NCBI GenBank assembly: GCA_003241385.1
Contig: QFPO01000006.1
Coordinates: 124,001-188,000 of the forward strand
Reading direction: 5' to 3'
Source: Rhodanobacter denitrificans
Lineage (GTDB): Bacteria; Pseudomonadota; Gammaproteobacteria; Xanthomonadales; Rhodanobacteraceae
DNA length: 64,000 bases
Positions 35,231-45,668 of this stretch are shown here, in pieces. Under the pieces are notes generated by a model. It was not told the DNA's origin. It saw only the letters and a program-made list of their open reading frames with translations, and did not search any database. Every line of letters begins with the position of its first letter. The first letter of the stretch is position 1. Position numbers and translations under genes: made by a program.

Positions 35231-36156
35231 GGGGCCTTGTGCGCGAGCAGCGCGATTACTTCGAAATGCGGCGCCTTGCTCTCGCGCGTGATGCGCTCGC
35301 ACGACAGCACGCCGAGGCCGGCCGCCGCGGCGAGCTCGCGCAGCTCCTCCGGGCGGAAGCCGAGATTGCGGTGGTCGAACGGCTCGACCGCGGTGCGGTG
35401 CGCGTGGCGCGCCAGCGTGGCCGCGAGCAGGCGGCCGCCGGGCCGCAGCAGGCGCGCCGCTTCGGCGACGACCGCGGCCGGGCGCTCGCTGTAGGTCAGC
35501 GCGTGCATCAGCAGCACCAGGTCGAAGCGCCGCTCGCCGAGGTCGAGCGCGTGCATGTCGCCTTCGACGACCTCGACGTTCGCGAACGGCGCCAGGCGCT
35601 GGCGCGCCGCGGCGACCACGCGGGCGCTGGCGTCGACGCAGACGATCGAGGCCGCGCGCGGCGCCAGCAGCTCGGCCAGCACGCCGTCGCCGGACGCCAC
35701 GTCGAGCACGTCGCCCGGATCGACCAGGCGCGTCAGCGAGCGGGCCAGGGTTTCCCAGGTGCGGCCCGGCGAGTAGTGGCGCTCCATGTCGCCGGCGACC
35801 GTGTCGGCCCAGCCCTCGGCACGCGCGCGCTGTGCGAGCACGCCGGGCAGGCGGCGCTCGTCCTCGCGCAGCAGGGCGTCGTCGACGTTGTCGCGCAGCG
35901 CGTGCAGCAGCGCGCCGGCGCGCGCGTCGAGCTCGCCGTTGTAGCGGTAGTACGAGGAGACGCCGGCGCGGCGATCGCGCACCAGGTCGGCTTCCTTGAG
36001 CTTGGCCAGATGCGTCGACACGCGTGGCTGCGCCAGGCGCAGCACGGCCGAGAGCTCGGCGACGGTCAGTTCCTCGCGCTCGAGCAGCGCCAGCAGACGG
36101 ACCCGGGTCGCGTCCGACAGCAGCCGCAGCAGGGCCGAAGTCGCGGCCAGATCCAA
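35227..36156 (-). CDS. ArsR-type regulator fused to a SAM-dependent methyltransferase
   Basis: A 309-residue protein with an N-terminal ArsR winged helix (about 1-85, LRLLSDATRVRLLALLEREE and QPRVSTHLAKLKEADLV) joined to a class I methyltransferase (about 110-305, with DVLDVASGDGVLAE as the SAM-binding loop). ArsR-methyltransferase proteins are found upstream of metH in Xanthomonas-type genomes and are presumed to sense SAM or a related metabolite and control methionine synthesis. The start is a TTG at 36156; AAAGGGA lies about eight bases upstream, and no ATG serves this frame. An AT-rich inverted repeat overlaps the start region and may be its operator. Confidence 0.88.
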   Translation of the reverse strand: MDLAATSALLRLLSDATRVRLLALLEREELTVAELSAVLRLAQPRVSTHLAKLKEADLVRDRRAGVSSYYRYNGELDARAGALLHALRDNVDDALLREDERRLPGVLAQRARAEGWADTVAGDMERHYSPGRTWETLARSLTRLVDPGDVLDVASGDGVLAELLAPRAASIVCVDASARVVAAARQRLAPFANVEVVEGDMHALDLGERRFDLVLLMHALTYSERPAAVVAEAARLLRPGGRLLAATLARHAHRTAVEPFDHRNLGFRPEELRELAAAAGLGVLSCERITRESKAPHFEVIALLAHKAP

Positions 36157-36178
36157 GGTTATATCCCTTTATCTTGAT
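36151..36178 (-). promoter_or_regulatory. AT-rich imperfect inverted repeat at the start of the ArsR-metH operon
   Basis: Read on the minus strand, ATCAAGATA and its near-reverse TATAACCTTGGAT flank AAAGGGA. The patch is strikingly AT-rich in this GC-rich genome and covers the ribosome site and TTG start. ArsR-family operators are typically imperfect dyads near their own promoters, so autoregulation of the split metH operon is likely. Confidence 0.45.
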
Positions 36179-36277
36179 TGAAAGATGACTGTGCAGCGTA
36201 GCGGCCGGACCCCGGCCCGTCAATGCGATCGGTGCCCGATCTTTTGCGTCGCAACACGGCGGTATGGGGGCACGCGT

Positions 36278-36283
36278 TAGAAT
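36278..36283 (+). promoter_or_regulatory. Putative -10 element TAGAAT of the acyl-CoA dehydrogenase gene
   Basis: The hexamer sits in GTTAGAATCGC, 27 bases before the ATG, and shares its TAGAATCGC core with the site upstream of the LAB_N gene. A run of seven T follows at about 36292-36298. No clear -35. Confidence 0.45.
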
Positions 36284-36310
36284 CGCAGCCCTTTTTTTGC
36301 GGGCCGCCTC

Positions 36311-37471
<1,161 letters not shown>

Positions 37472-37519
37472 CGCCCGCCGTCCGCGCGCCGGCGTCGGTC
37501 GGGCGCCGTGCCGCGGACC

Positions 37520-37551
37520 GCGCTGCGGCGGCTCGATCTGCGCCGCAGCGC
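37520..37551. terminator. 11-bp perfect stem hairpin in the convergent acyl-CoA dehydrogenase/transglutaminase gap
   Basis: GCGCTGCGGCG (37520-37530) and CGCCGCAGCGC (37541-37551) are exact complements around a 10-base loop, 49 bases after the dehydrogenase stop. It probably ends transcription from one or both sides. Nothing else is seen in the 177-base gap. Confidence 0.55.
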
Positions 37552-37648
37552 CCCCGCATCGACCCTTCCATCCGCTCCGGCGGCTCGGTCCGACACACCG
37601 CCCGCAGTCACCGTGCCCCGTCGCGCCGCATGGACGCGTGCCGACGCC

Positions 37649-38572
37649 TCAATCCAGCGGCAGGACCGTCACCCGGACGTCCAGCTCGTGCGCGCCGCCG
37701 CCGAGGATCACGCCGCGCAGCGGCGAGACGTCGCCGAAATCGCGTCCCCAGGCGATCGTCACGTGGCCCAGGTCCGGCAGCACGTCGTTGGTCGGGTCGA
37801 AGTCGACCCAGCCGTTGCGCGGGCAGTGCACCGAGACCCAGGCGTGCGAGGCGTCCGCGCCGATCAGGCGCGGCTGTCCGGGCGGCGGTGCGGTCAGCAG
37901 ATAGCCGCTGACGTAGCGCGCCGGCAGGCCGAGCGCACGCAGGCAGCCGATCATCAGATGCGCGAAGTCCTGGCAGACGCCGCGGCGCTTGGCCAGCACC
38001 TCGAGCAGCGGCGTCGCGACCTGGGTCGCCTCGGTGTCGAAGCGGAACTGACGATGGATCGCGTGCATCAGCCGGTGCACCGCGACCAGCAGCGGCGTAC
38101 CCGGCGCGAAATACGGATGCGCGAAGTCGATCAGCTCGGCGCCGGCGCGCACGAACGGCGAATCGGCGCGGAACCGGCACGCTTCGAGCACGGCGGCGTC
38201 GGGCGCACAGCCGGCGCGATAGGCATGGTGTTCGGCGACCGATTCCCACGCCGGCGAATCGGCCGGATCGCGCCGTTCGCCGCGCGCGGCGACCGTCACC
38301 TCGGACTCGGCGACCACCAGCAGGGCGCGGTGCGGATGGTCGATCTCGATGCGCGTGAGCGGATTGCCGAAACAGTCGACGCATTCCTGGCGGTACGTCG
38401 GCGCCGGGTCGATTGTCAGCCGATGGCCGAGCGTGCGCTGCCGCGCGCAGACGCGCGGCGCCAGATGCATCGCCTGCCGGGACACCGAGACGCCGCTCGA
38501 ATAGCGGTACTCGGTCTCGTGCACGATGCGGTAGCGGGCGACGGCGCGGCGCGGCAGCGGTCTGGCGTTCAT
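37649..38572 (-). CDS. Transglutaminase-like cysteine peptidase-fold protein of the ATP-grasp/alpha-E system
   Basis: A 307-residue protein with the bacterial transglutaminase N-terminal beta domain (about 12-100) and a transglutaminase core. The triad is visible: C200 in RRGVCQDFAHL, H243 in SHAWV, and D259 in GWVDFDPTND. These proteins are encoded with a circularly permuted ATP-grasp and alpha-E protein, as here (ten bases upstream). The pair is predicted from comparative genomics to make or process a peptide or peptide tag, but no product is known. Substrate and partner are unproven. The ATG at 38572 fits the domain start. Confidence 0.9.
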   Translation of the reverse strand: MNARPLPRRAVARYRIVHETEYRYSSGVSVSRQAMHLAPRVCARQRTLGHRLTIDPAPTYRQECVDCFGNPLTRIEIDHPHRALLVVAESEVTVAARGERRDPADSPAWESVAEHHAYRAGCAPDAAVLEACRFRADSPFVRAGAELIDFAHPYFAPGTPLLVAVHRLMHAIHRQFRFDTEATQVATPLLEVLAKRRGVCQDFAHLMIGCLRALGLPARYVSGYLLTAPPPGQPRLIGADASHAWVSVHCPRNGWVDFDPTNDVLPDLGHVTIAWGRDFGDVSPLRGVILGGGAHELDVRVTVLPLD

Positions 38573-38582
38573 CGATGCATGC

Positions 38583-41111
38583 TCAGGCCGACACGATCGG
38601 CCGGCTGACGTCGACGTGCGCGAAGTGCCGCAGCGCCAGCTCGTCGGAGACCTCGCGCGCGGTCGCGGCGGCGTCCTCGAGCAGGCCGGCGATCGCGCGG
38701 GCGGCCTCGTCGCGCAGCTCGTCGCCGAACAGAGAATCTTCCAGCGCGGCCAGGTCGCAGCCGTCGAGCCGGTCGGCGACCGCGGCGAAGCGCGCCGCGC
38801 AGGCGCTGTCGAAGCGCGCGTCGAGCGTCTCGAGCTCGCGCGCCAGTTCGCGCGCCTGGAACACGACCGAATGCGGATTGGCCGGATCGCAGACGATCAG
38901 ATCGAGCGCCGGGATCGCCTGCGGCGCCGACACGTAGCGCATCCGGTAGGTGATGATGCTGTCGGCCAGCTCGAGCAGCCATTCGAGCGTCGCCGGATCG
39001 CTGCGCGGGCGGTGCCGCAGCAGCCAGGCGGTGACCTCGGCGACGAACTGCAGGCGCTCGATGCGGCGGCCGATCACCAGGAAGCGCCAGCCGTCGTCGC
39101 GCGTCATGTCGTCGAACGCGAAGCCGGCCAGCGCCGAGGTCGCCAGCAGCACGCGGTTGAGCAGGTCGAGCATCTCGCCGAGGTCGGCGCGTTCGCGTGC
39201 CAGCGCCTGCGCTTCGCGCTGGATCTCCATCAGGCCGCGCCAGTTCTCCTGCGAGAGCCGGCCGCGCACCTGCGAGGCCGACCAGAGCAGGCCGCCGAGC
39301 ACCTGGGCCAGGCTGTTCGGCGCGGCGTCGTCGGCGACCGCGGCAAGCAGGGCCTCGCGGACCGGTCGTCCGGCCGCGACCAGCTCCAGATGGCGGCAGG
39401 TGTCGAGCGCGGCCGCCAGCGCCGCGGTCGGCGCGCCGCCACCGGTCTCGACGTAGCGGCTCAGCACCACGCGCAGCAAACGCGTGGTGTCCTCGCTGCG
39501 CTCGGCGTAGCGGCCGACCCAGAACAGATTCTCGATCAGCCGCGACGGCAGGAAGTCGTCGTGGCGGACGATGTCGCGCGCGCCGAGCGGGCGTTGCTGC
39601 GGCGGCTCGGCGCCGGCGGTGCGCGCCGGTGCCAGCACCCAGGTGTCCTTGCTGCCGCCGCCACGCTGCATCGACACGACGCGCGCGCCGGCCCGGGCGG
39701 CGATCCGCGACAGCGCGCCGGGCATCACCTGATAGCCGCCGTCGGCGGTCGCGACCGCGTAGGCGCGCAGGCTGATCGCTCGCGGCACGATCGGCGTGCG
39801 CGCGTGCTGGCGCTGCCAGACCGGTGCCTGCGACAGCTGCACCAGTTCCTGCGCGACCCAGTGGCCCGGCGCCTGCGCGATGCGGCCGCGCAGTTCGGCC
39901 AGGCGCGCGCGGCCGAGTTCGGGCCCGAACAACGGCTCGCTGCGGCGCGACGGGAACGCCGGCTTGACGACCAGGCGGTGCAGCTCGTTCAAGGCCTCGG
40001 CGCAGACCGGCGGCTCGCCGCACCACCAGGTCGCGACCGACGGCAGCTTCAGCGATTCTCCGAGCACGCGCTGGCAGATCGCCGGCAGGAAGCCGAACAG
40101 ACCGGGCGATTCGAGCACGCCGCTGCCGAGCGCGTTGGCGACCAGCACGCGGCCGGCGCGCACCGCGGCGAGCAGGCCCGGCACGCCGAGCGCCGAATCG
40201 CCGCGCAGCTCGAGCGGATCGCAGTAGTCGTCGTCGACGCGGCGCAGGATCGCGTGCACGCGGCGCAGGCCGTCCAGCGTCTTCATGAAGACGGTGTCGG
40301 CGCGCACGATCAGGTCCTGGCCCTCGACCAGCGGCATGCCGAGCAGGCGCGCGAGATAGACGTGCTCGAAATAGGTCTCGTTGAAGCGGCCCGGCGTCAG
40401 CAGCACGCCGAGTGGCGTCTCGCCGGCGGCGGCCGGCGCCAGGCGCTGCAGCGTCGTCTGCAGCGTGCGGAAGAAGCCGCCGATGTCCTGCACGCGCAGG
40501 TCGCGGAACGGCTCGGGAAACGCGCGCGAGATGATCTGCCGGTTCTCGGCCGCGTAGCCGGCCCCGGACGGTGCCTGCGTACGGTCGGCGACGACCCACC
40601 AGCGGCCATCCGGCGCGCGCGCCAGATCGACCGCGTACAGATGCAGGTGCCGCCCGCCGGGCGGCACGATGCCCTGGCACGGCCACAGGAAGTTGTCGTG
40701 GCCGAAGATCAGCTCCGGCGGCAGCAGGCCGTCGGCGAGCAGGGTCTGCGCGCCGTACAGATCGGCCAGGACCGCATCGAGCATGCGTGCGCGCTGCGCC
40801 ACGCCGGCGGCCAGCGCCTGCCATTCGTCGGCCTCGAGGATCTGCGGCAGCAGATCCAGCTCCCACGGCCGGTCGGTGCCCTTGGCGTCGGCGTAGACGT
40901 TGTAGGTGACGCCGTTCTCGCGGATCTGGCGCGCGACCAGGTCCAGGCGGTGGCGCATCTGCGCCGCGCCGCCGCGCTCGATGCCGGTCATGAAGTGCCG
41001 CCAGTGCGCGCGCAGCTCGCCGCGCGCGTCGAGCAGTTCGTGATGGCGCGCGGGATCGAGCTCGTACTGGCCGAGCAGGGCGGCGGTGCGAAGATCGGGG
41101 CTGGGCGTCAT
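38583..41111 (-). CDS. Circularly permuted ATP-grasp ligase fused to an alpha-E domain
   Basis: An 842-residue fusion. The first about 480 residues form the circularly permuted ATP-grasp (VTYNVYADAKGTDRPWELDLLP, then FGHDNFLWPCQG and GRFNETYFEHVYLARLLGMPLVEGQDL), predicted to ligate a carboxylate to an amine with ATP. The last about 330 residues, from HDDFLPSRLIENLFWVGRYAERSEDTTRLLR, are the helical alpha-E domain with its E-R-D motif. The two are separate proteins in many bacteria and are fused here. I chose the ATG at 41111; an in-frame start at 41168 adds 19 unrelated residues. It is followed by the transglutaminase gene, giving a two-gene operon. Confidence 0.9.
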   Translation of the reverse strand: MTPSPDLRTAALLGQYELDPARHHELLDARGELRAHWRHFMTGIERGGAAQMRHRLDLVARQIRENGVTYNVYADAKGTDRPWELDLLPQILEADEWQALAAGVAQRARMLDAVLADLYGAQTLLADGLLPPELIFGHDNFLWPCQGIVPPGGRHLHLYAVDLARAPDGRWWVVADRTQAPSGAGYAAENRQIISRAFPEPFRDLRVQDIGGFFRTLQTTLQRLAPAAAGETPLGVLLTPGRFNETYFEHVYLARLLGMPLVEGQDLIVRADTVFMKTLDGLRRVHAILRRVDDDYCDPLELRGDSALGVPGLLAAVRAGRVLVANALGSGVLESPGLFGFLPAICQRVLGESLKLPSVATWWCGEPPVCAEALNELHRLVVKPAFPSRRSEPLFGPELGRARLAELRGRIAQAPGHWVAQELVQLSQAPVWQRQHARTPIVPRAISLRAYAVATADGGYQVMPGALSRIAARAGARVVSMQRGGGSKDTWVLAPARTAGAEPPQQRPLGARDIVRHDDFLPSRLIENLFWVGRYAERSEDTTRLLRVVLSRYVETGGGAPTAALAAALDTCRHLELVAAGRPVREALLAAVADDAAPNSLAQVLGGLLWSASQVRGRLSQENWRGLMEIQREAQALARERADLGEMLDLLNRVLLATSALAGFAFDDMTRDDGWRFLVIGRRIERLQFVAEVTAWLLRHRPRSDPATLEWLLELADSIITYRMRYVSAPQAIPALDLIVCDPANPHSVVFQARELARELETLDARFDSACAARFAAVADRLDGCDLAALEDSLFGDELRDEAARAIAGLLEDAAATAREVSDELALRHFAHVDVSRPIVSA

Positions 41112-41198
41112 GCGGTCGGTCGGTGCAGGCGGTCCGCATCGGGCGATGCGTGAAGAATGACCATGCATTCAGCTTCCGGCAAGCCGGTCGCGTCGCGC

Positions 41199-42962
41199 TC
41201 AGCGGCCGCCGCCGCCTCCGCCACCCCCGCCGCCGCCCGAAAAACCGCCGCCGCCGGCGCCTGAGCTGCTGCCGGGCGGCGTCGAGGCCGAGGCGATCGT
41301 CGTGCTGAGGCCGCTGCCGACCGCGTGCGTCAGCTGGGCCGGGTCGAGCACGCGGCTACCGTGGTACCAGGCGATGCCGGCGGTCGCGGCGGCGGCCGCC
41401 GCGGTGCCGACGGCGGCCGTGAAGCGACGCGTCCAGGCTTCCTCGACGTCGAGCGCGACCGCGTACGGCAGCAGGCGCTCGTAATGCGCGGCGTCGATCG
41501 TCGGCTCGGGCCCGCGCAGGCTGCCGAGCTCGGCGCGCTCGGCGACGCCGAGATAGCGCCTGAAGCCTTCGATCTCGTCGAGCAGGCGCCGGCCCTGCAC
41601 GGTCGGCGCATGCACGAGGAAGCCGAACACGATCACGACGACGAACATGACCAGTCCCGTCGCGATCACCAGCGGCATGCCGCCACCGCCGTTGCGGGCC
41701 AGCACCAGCGCCGCGATCGTCACCGCCAGCGCGAACGCGAACGCGGCGGCGGCGCTGCCGAGATGGCGCGTGAAGTAGGCCGGATGGAACGTCCGCTCGA
41801 GCACGGCCTGCTGCGCGCTCTGCGCCTGGCGCAGCGTCTCGGCCTGCGCGGGATCGAGCACCAGGCGATCGCGGCCGTCGGCGAACAGGCCGGCCAGCAG
41901 GGCCGCCTCGTCCTCCGGCAGCGCCGGATCGGCTTCGCCGGTCCGCGTCAGCGACCACGGTTGCTCGGCATTGCCGGCTTCATCGTGCTCGATGCGCAGC
42001 CGGCCGGCGACACCGAGCGCGAGCACGCCGGCGCTGAAGCAGCGCATGTCGTAGCTCATGCGGCGCATGAAGCGCAGCGCGGCCGGCGAATGGCCGGCCG
42101 GCGGCGCGTAGCGCGCAATGATCACGCCGGCCGGCGGGTCGCGGCCGACCCGATGCCAGCGCACGAAGCAGCCGATCAGCAGGATCGCCAGTCCGGCCAG
42201 CGCGACCAGCAGCGCGCGGTTGTCGGAGAAGAACCAGACCAGGCGCTGCTCGGCCGAAGGCTCGGCCAGGACGCCCTTCGGGAACGACAGCGCGATCGTG
42301 AAACCCTCGCCCGGCGCCAGCGGCGCGGTCAGACGCCACTGCGCCTGGCCCGCTGCCGGCAGCGTCGCCGTGTAGGCCTGTCCCCGGGCGCCTGGCGGCC
42401 CGGTATAGCCTTCCGCCCTGAGCGCGGCGACCGGAACCGGCTGCGGCAGCGTCACCTCGACGCTGCCGGCGTCGATCGGAAAGACCCAGCCGGTGCCGAT
42501 CGCGTTCCAGTACAGCTCGTCGTGGTCGGCGAAAAAGCCGATCTGCCGCGAGGTGCGGTAACGCAGGGTATAGCGGTGCACGGCCGGCCGCTCGATCGCG
42601 CTGTCGTCGCCGGTGTTGATGCGCACGCCGTTGCGGCGGCGCTCGGTGAACCAGGGCTCCTCGGCGCCGTTGCGCTCGACGCCGAGCATCTGGAAATCGA
42701 CGACGACGCGGTTGCCGTAGCGGTCCTTGTAGCGCGTCGGGAAGTCGCGGTAGATGCCGCGGTTGATCCGGTCGCCTTCGGCGCGCACGGTGATCTGCTC
42801 GGTGACCTCGAGCATGCCGTCGGCCTCGATCCGGATCGTGCTGTCGTAGGACAGGATCCGCTCGTCGGCGGCCACACTGCCCACCGCGGCACACCCGCCG
42901 ACGACGACGGCGAGCAGGACCGCGAGCCGCCGCCAGAGACTGCGCCTGTGCGGACCGCTCAT
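41199..42962 (-). CDS. DUF2207 membrane protein with glycine-rich C-terminus
   Basis: A 587-residue protein: signal peptide (about 10-30), an extracytoplasmic beta-rich DUF2207 domain (ERILSYDSTIRIEADGMLEVTEQITV to about residue 235), a membrane segment near 245-262, a cytoplasmic part, two more membrane segments at about 402-445, a helical region, and a C-terminal tail of Gly with Ser and Phe. DUF2207 proteins commonly accompany LemA, and the function is unknown. The ATG at 42962 overlaps the LemA stop as ATGA. A role in the envelope together with LemA is inferred. Confidence 0.9.
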   Translation of the reverse strand: MSGPHRRSLWRRLAVLLAVVVGGCAAVGSVAADERILSYDSTIRIEADGMLEVTEQITVRAEGDRINRGIYRDFPTRYKDRYGNRVVVDFQMLGVERNGAEEPWFTERRRNGVRINTGDDSAIERPAVHRYTLRYRTSRQIGFFADHDELYWNAIGTGWVFPIDAGSVEVTLPQPVPVAALRAEGYTGPPGARGQAYTATLPAAGQAQWRLTAPLAPGEGFTIALSFPKGVLAEPSAEQRLVWFFSDNRALLVALAGLAILLIGCFVRWHRVGRDPPAGVIIARYAPPAGHSPAALRFMRRMSYDMRCFSAGVLALGVAGRLRIEHDEAGNAEQPWSLTRTGEADPALPEDEAALLAGLFADGRDRLVLDPAQAETLRQAQSAQQAVLERTFHPAYFTRHLGSAAAAFAFALAVTIAALVLARNGGGGMPLVIATGLVMFVVVIVFGFLVHAPTVQGRRLLDEIEGFRRYLGVAERAELGSLRGPEPTIDAAHYERLLPYAVALDVEEAWTRRFTAAVGTAAAAAATAGIAWYHGSRVLDPAQLTHAVGSGLSTTIASASTPPGSSSGAGGGGFSGGGGGGGGGGGR

Positions 42963-43510
42963 CGCGTCGCCTCCACCCGGACCGCCGGCCGCTCGTCCTC
43001 GCGCGCCTGGTAGAACTCGCCGGGTCCGAAGCCGAGCGCGCGTGCGACCAGCAGATCCGGCACGCGCTGGACCGCGTCGTTGTAGTCGCGCACGGCACCG
43101 TTGTAGTAGCGCCGCGCATACTGCAGCTGTTCCTCGATCTGCACCAGATCGCGCTGCAGCTGCAGGAAGTTCTCGCTGGCCTTGAGGTCCGGGTAGGCCT
43201 CCTCGAGCGCGAGCACGCGCGTCACCGCGCGCTCGAGCGCGGCCTCGACCGGTGCCAGCCGCGCCGGCCCGTCGATCCTCAGCGCCTGATCGCGCAGGTC
43301 GGTGACCGCGGCGAGCACGTCACGCTCGTGGCCGGCGTAGGCCTTGACCGCCGCCACCAGCGGCGGCACCAGGTCGTGCCGGCGCGTCAGCTGGACGTCG
43401 ACGTCGGCCCAGGCGCTGCGCATCTGGTTGCGCAGCCGCACCAGCCGGTTGAACACCCGGACGGCGCCGACCAGCACCACGGCGAACATCGCCCCTACGA
43501 TCCAGGTCAC
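42959..43510 (-). CDS. LemA family protein, membrane-anchored
   Basis: A 183-residue LemA-fold protein anchored by an N-terminal membrane segment (about 3-20) rather than by a lipobox. The helical signature is present: NRLVRLRNQMRSAWADVDVQLTRRHDLVPPLVAAVKAYAGHE, then YPDLKASENFLQLQRDL and YYNGAVRDYNDAVQRVP. It is a paralogue of the lipoprotein LemA at 28840-29448. The start is a GTG at 43510. It forms an operon with the DUF2207 gene (ATGA overlap). Confidence 0.9.
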   Translation of the reverse strand: MTWIVGAMFAVVLVGAVRVFNRLVRLRNQMRSAWADVDVQLTRRHDLVPPLVAAVKAYAGHERDVLAAVTDLRDQALRIDGPARLAPVEAALERAVTRVLALEEAYPDLKASENFLQLQRDLVQIEEQLQYARRYYNGAVRDYNDAVQRVPDLLVARALGFGPGEFYQAREDERPAVRVEATR

Positions 43511-43564
43511 TCTCGGTCTCCCGTTGCGTACAGCACCGATCGGGCCGGAGCGGCCCGGTCCGCG

Positions 43565-44896
43565 TCAACCGCCGTCGCCGGCGCCGTCGGCGAAGATGCG
43601 GTCGCCGGCGCCGGCGAGCTCGGCCAGCATCGCCGCATTCATGCGCAGGATCGCGCTGCCGATCGGCCGCGACCAGCCGCCGGCGTCCATATTGGACGGG
43701 GTATCGGTGCTGGCGTGATAGTGCGGGTAGTTCGTGTCGTCGCCCTGGATCGTCAGCAAGGCGCGCACGCCGGCCTGCAGGTACGGGATATGGTCGGAGC
43801 CGTACGGATTGGTGCTGAGCAGGGTGCCCAGCTCCGGCGCGTAGGTCGCGGCGACCGCCGCGAAGCGCTCGATGTAGGCGCGGTTCTGTGTATTGGTCTC
43901 GAGCAGCACGTCGAGCTGGCCGTCGCGGCTGTAGCCGATCATGTCCATGTTGATCATCGCCGAGACCTTGGCGAGGTCACCGTCGGCGCGCAGCGCGGCC
44001 ACGTGCGCCGCGCTGCCGTGCAGGCCCTGCTCCTCGCCCGAGTAGCAGATGAAGACGATCGTGCGGCGCGGTCGGAACGCGGTGACGGCGCGCGCCAGTT
44101 CGAGTACGCCGGCGCAGCCCGACGCATTGTCGTCGGCGCCCGGCGCGAAGCCCGAGCCGATCGCGTCGTAGTGGCCGCCGACGACGATCCAGTCGTCCGC
44201 TTCGGCGCTGCCGGTCCAGGTCGCCGCGACGTTGTAGAGCGTGCGGCCCTGCAGCGTGAAGCCCGGCTGGCTGACCTGCAGTCCGAGCGCCGAGAACCGC
44301 TCGCCGAGCCAGTCGCGCGCGGCGAGGATGCCGCTGCCGAAACTGTTGCGGTCCCAGCCGGCCAGGGTCTCCACGTCGCCGTACCAGCGCTCGGCATCGA
44401 TCGCCGCGACCAGCGGTGCGATCAGCGGATCGGCCGGCGCGGCGACGCCGTCGGGGCGGTAGCGCTCGATCGCCGCCTGGTTGCGCGGCAGCGGCTGCCA
44501 GTGGCCGGGATCGTCCGCGGCGATCGTCTCGCCGTCGCGCAAGGCGCGCAGCTCCCAGTGACCGGCGCGTGCCAGCGTCACGCCGACTTCGCGGTGCATC
44601 GCCGATGCGTCATGCGAACAGCCGTCCGCGTGCAGATACAGCCGCGCCGGGTCGACGCGGTCGAGCACGCGCGTCGGCGCGAGCTCGCGCCGCGACAGCA
44701 GCTGCGGCGTATCGCCGACCAGCAGCAGATGGTCGCCGAACTCGGCCCACCAGGCGACGCCGGGCGCCGTCTTGAGCGTCTGCACGGTCTGCGGCGAGGC
44801 CTGGTCGATCCGCGCCATCACCGGCTGCGCGGCGGCGACGCGCAGGCAGCCCAGCACGAGCAGGACGGCGAGTATCGAGGCGGAGCGCATGCGCAT
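43565..44896 (-). CDS. Secreted M28-family metallopeptidase
   Basis: A 443-residue secreted aminopeptidase-like protein. It has a signal peptide (about 1-23), an N-terminal region of about 180 residues, and the M28 zinc domain with H242 (GGHYDA), D255 (GADDNASG), the E288-E289 pair (SGEEQGLHGS), and D and H in later motifs (NMDMIGY, SDHIPY). Two zinc ions would be bound. It cleaves N-terminal residues or small peptides outside the cell; the exact specificity is not visible. The ATG at 44896 or the one two codons later could be used. It is on the same strand as LemA, 54 bases upstream. Confidence 0.9.
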   Translation of the reverse strand: MRMRSASILAVLLVLGCLRVAAAQPVMARIDQASPQTVQTLKTAPGVAWWAEFGDHLLLVGDTPQLLSRRELAPTRVLDRVDPARLYLHADGCSHDASAMHREVGVTLARAGHWELRALRDGETIAADDPGHWQPLPRNQAAIERYRPDGVAAPADPLIAPLVAAIDAERWYGDVETLAGWDRNSFGSGILAARDWLGERFSALGLQVSQPGFTLQGRTLYNVAATWTGSAEADDWIVVGGHYDAIGSGFAPGADDNASGCAGVLELARAVTAFRPRRTIVFICYSGEEQGLHGSAAHVAALRADGDLAKVSAMINMDMIGYSRDGQLDVLLETNTQNRAYIERFAAVAATYAPELGTLLSTNPYGSDHIPYLQAGVRALLTIQGDDTNYPHYHASTDTPSNMDAGGWSRPIGSAILRMNAAMLAELAGAGDRIFADGAGDGG

Positions 44897-45071
44897 CGGA
44901 AAGGCCCTCAGGAGGTCGACATGGTAACGCCACGGGCACGCAATGCCCCGCCGTCGGCGCTTCCTCGGGAGCGTGCGCGTTTGTTAATCTCGCGGTGCAG
45001 CACGGTGGGCTCGACGACGTGGATCGTCGGCTGGCCCTTTCGCCATCGCTTTCCTCGGGGACCCTCACGAC

Positions 45072-45662
45072 ATGAATGCAACGCCGCTTCTTCTTTCCGC
45101 CGTCCTGGTGTCGGCGTTCGCCGGTGCCGCCCAGGCCCGCTCGCCGCTGACCAGCGTGGTGCCGTCGGTCGATCCGATCACGATCGTCCCGGCCGGCAGC
45201 TGCGCGTCTCCGACCGGCGAGATCACGGCCGCGCCGTCGAACGGCAGCGGCAATACCAGCGGCGGCGCCAACAACGTGCCGGGCCTGCCCGACACCGGCG
45301 GCCTCTGCGACGAGTACGCGTGGGAGCCCGACAACCGCGATGGTCCGGAGGACATCTGGGTGTTCACGCCGGGCGCGTCGAACAATCTGACGTTCTCGAT
45401 CTCCGGCGCCGACAGCTGGGACCCGGCGATCTACATCCTCGAGACCTGTGGCGACGCCAACAGCTGCGTGATCGGCACCGACGACGTAGGCGGCCAGCGC
45501 ACGCCGACCGTGACGTCCTCGTTCACGCCGGGTCAGACCTACTACTTCTACGTCGACTCGTACTATCCGCCGACCGGCGGCGACGAGCCCGGTGCGGGCC
45601 CGTACACGCTGAACGTGACCGGCACCTTCCCGGTCTCGCTGACCGAGTTCGCGATCGACTGA
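45072..45662 (+). CDS. Secreted protein with a pre-peptidase-type beta domain
   Basis: A 196-residue exported protein with a signal peptide (about 1-22, AAQARS). The mature part is acidic and Gly/Ser/Thr/Asp-rich, beta-structured, with WDPAIYILETCGDANSCVIGTDD and TPGQTYYFYVDSYY, as in bacterial pre-peptidase C-terminal (PPC) domains that usually follow secreted peptidases. Here it stands alone. Four cysteines could form two disulfides. The function is unknown; it may be a secreted or surface binding module. A GTTAATCT stretch about 90 bases upstream may hold the promoter. Confidence 0.75.
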   Translation: MNATPLLLSAVLVSAFAGAAQARSPLTSVVPSVDPITIVPAGSCASPTGEITAAPSNGSGNTSGGANNVPGLPDTGGLCDEYAWEPDNRDGPEDIWVFTPGASNNLTFSISGADSWDPAIYILETCGDANSCVIGTDDVGGQRTPTVTSSFTPGQTYYFYVDSYYPPTGGDEPGAGPYTLNVTGTFPVSLTEFAID

Positions 45663-45668
45663 CCGGGC

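Noticed and set aside
36157..36310. Possible SAM or SAH riboswitch before the metH operon
   Set aside because: The leader on the minus strand is too short before the TTG start and lacks the known aptamer cores; the AT-rich dyad is better explained as an ArsR operator.
41199..41260. Short tandem repeat at the end of the DUF2207 gene
   Set aside because: It is the coding sequence of the glycine-rich tail, not an independent repeat element or CRISPR-like array.
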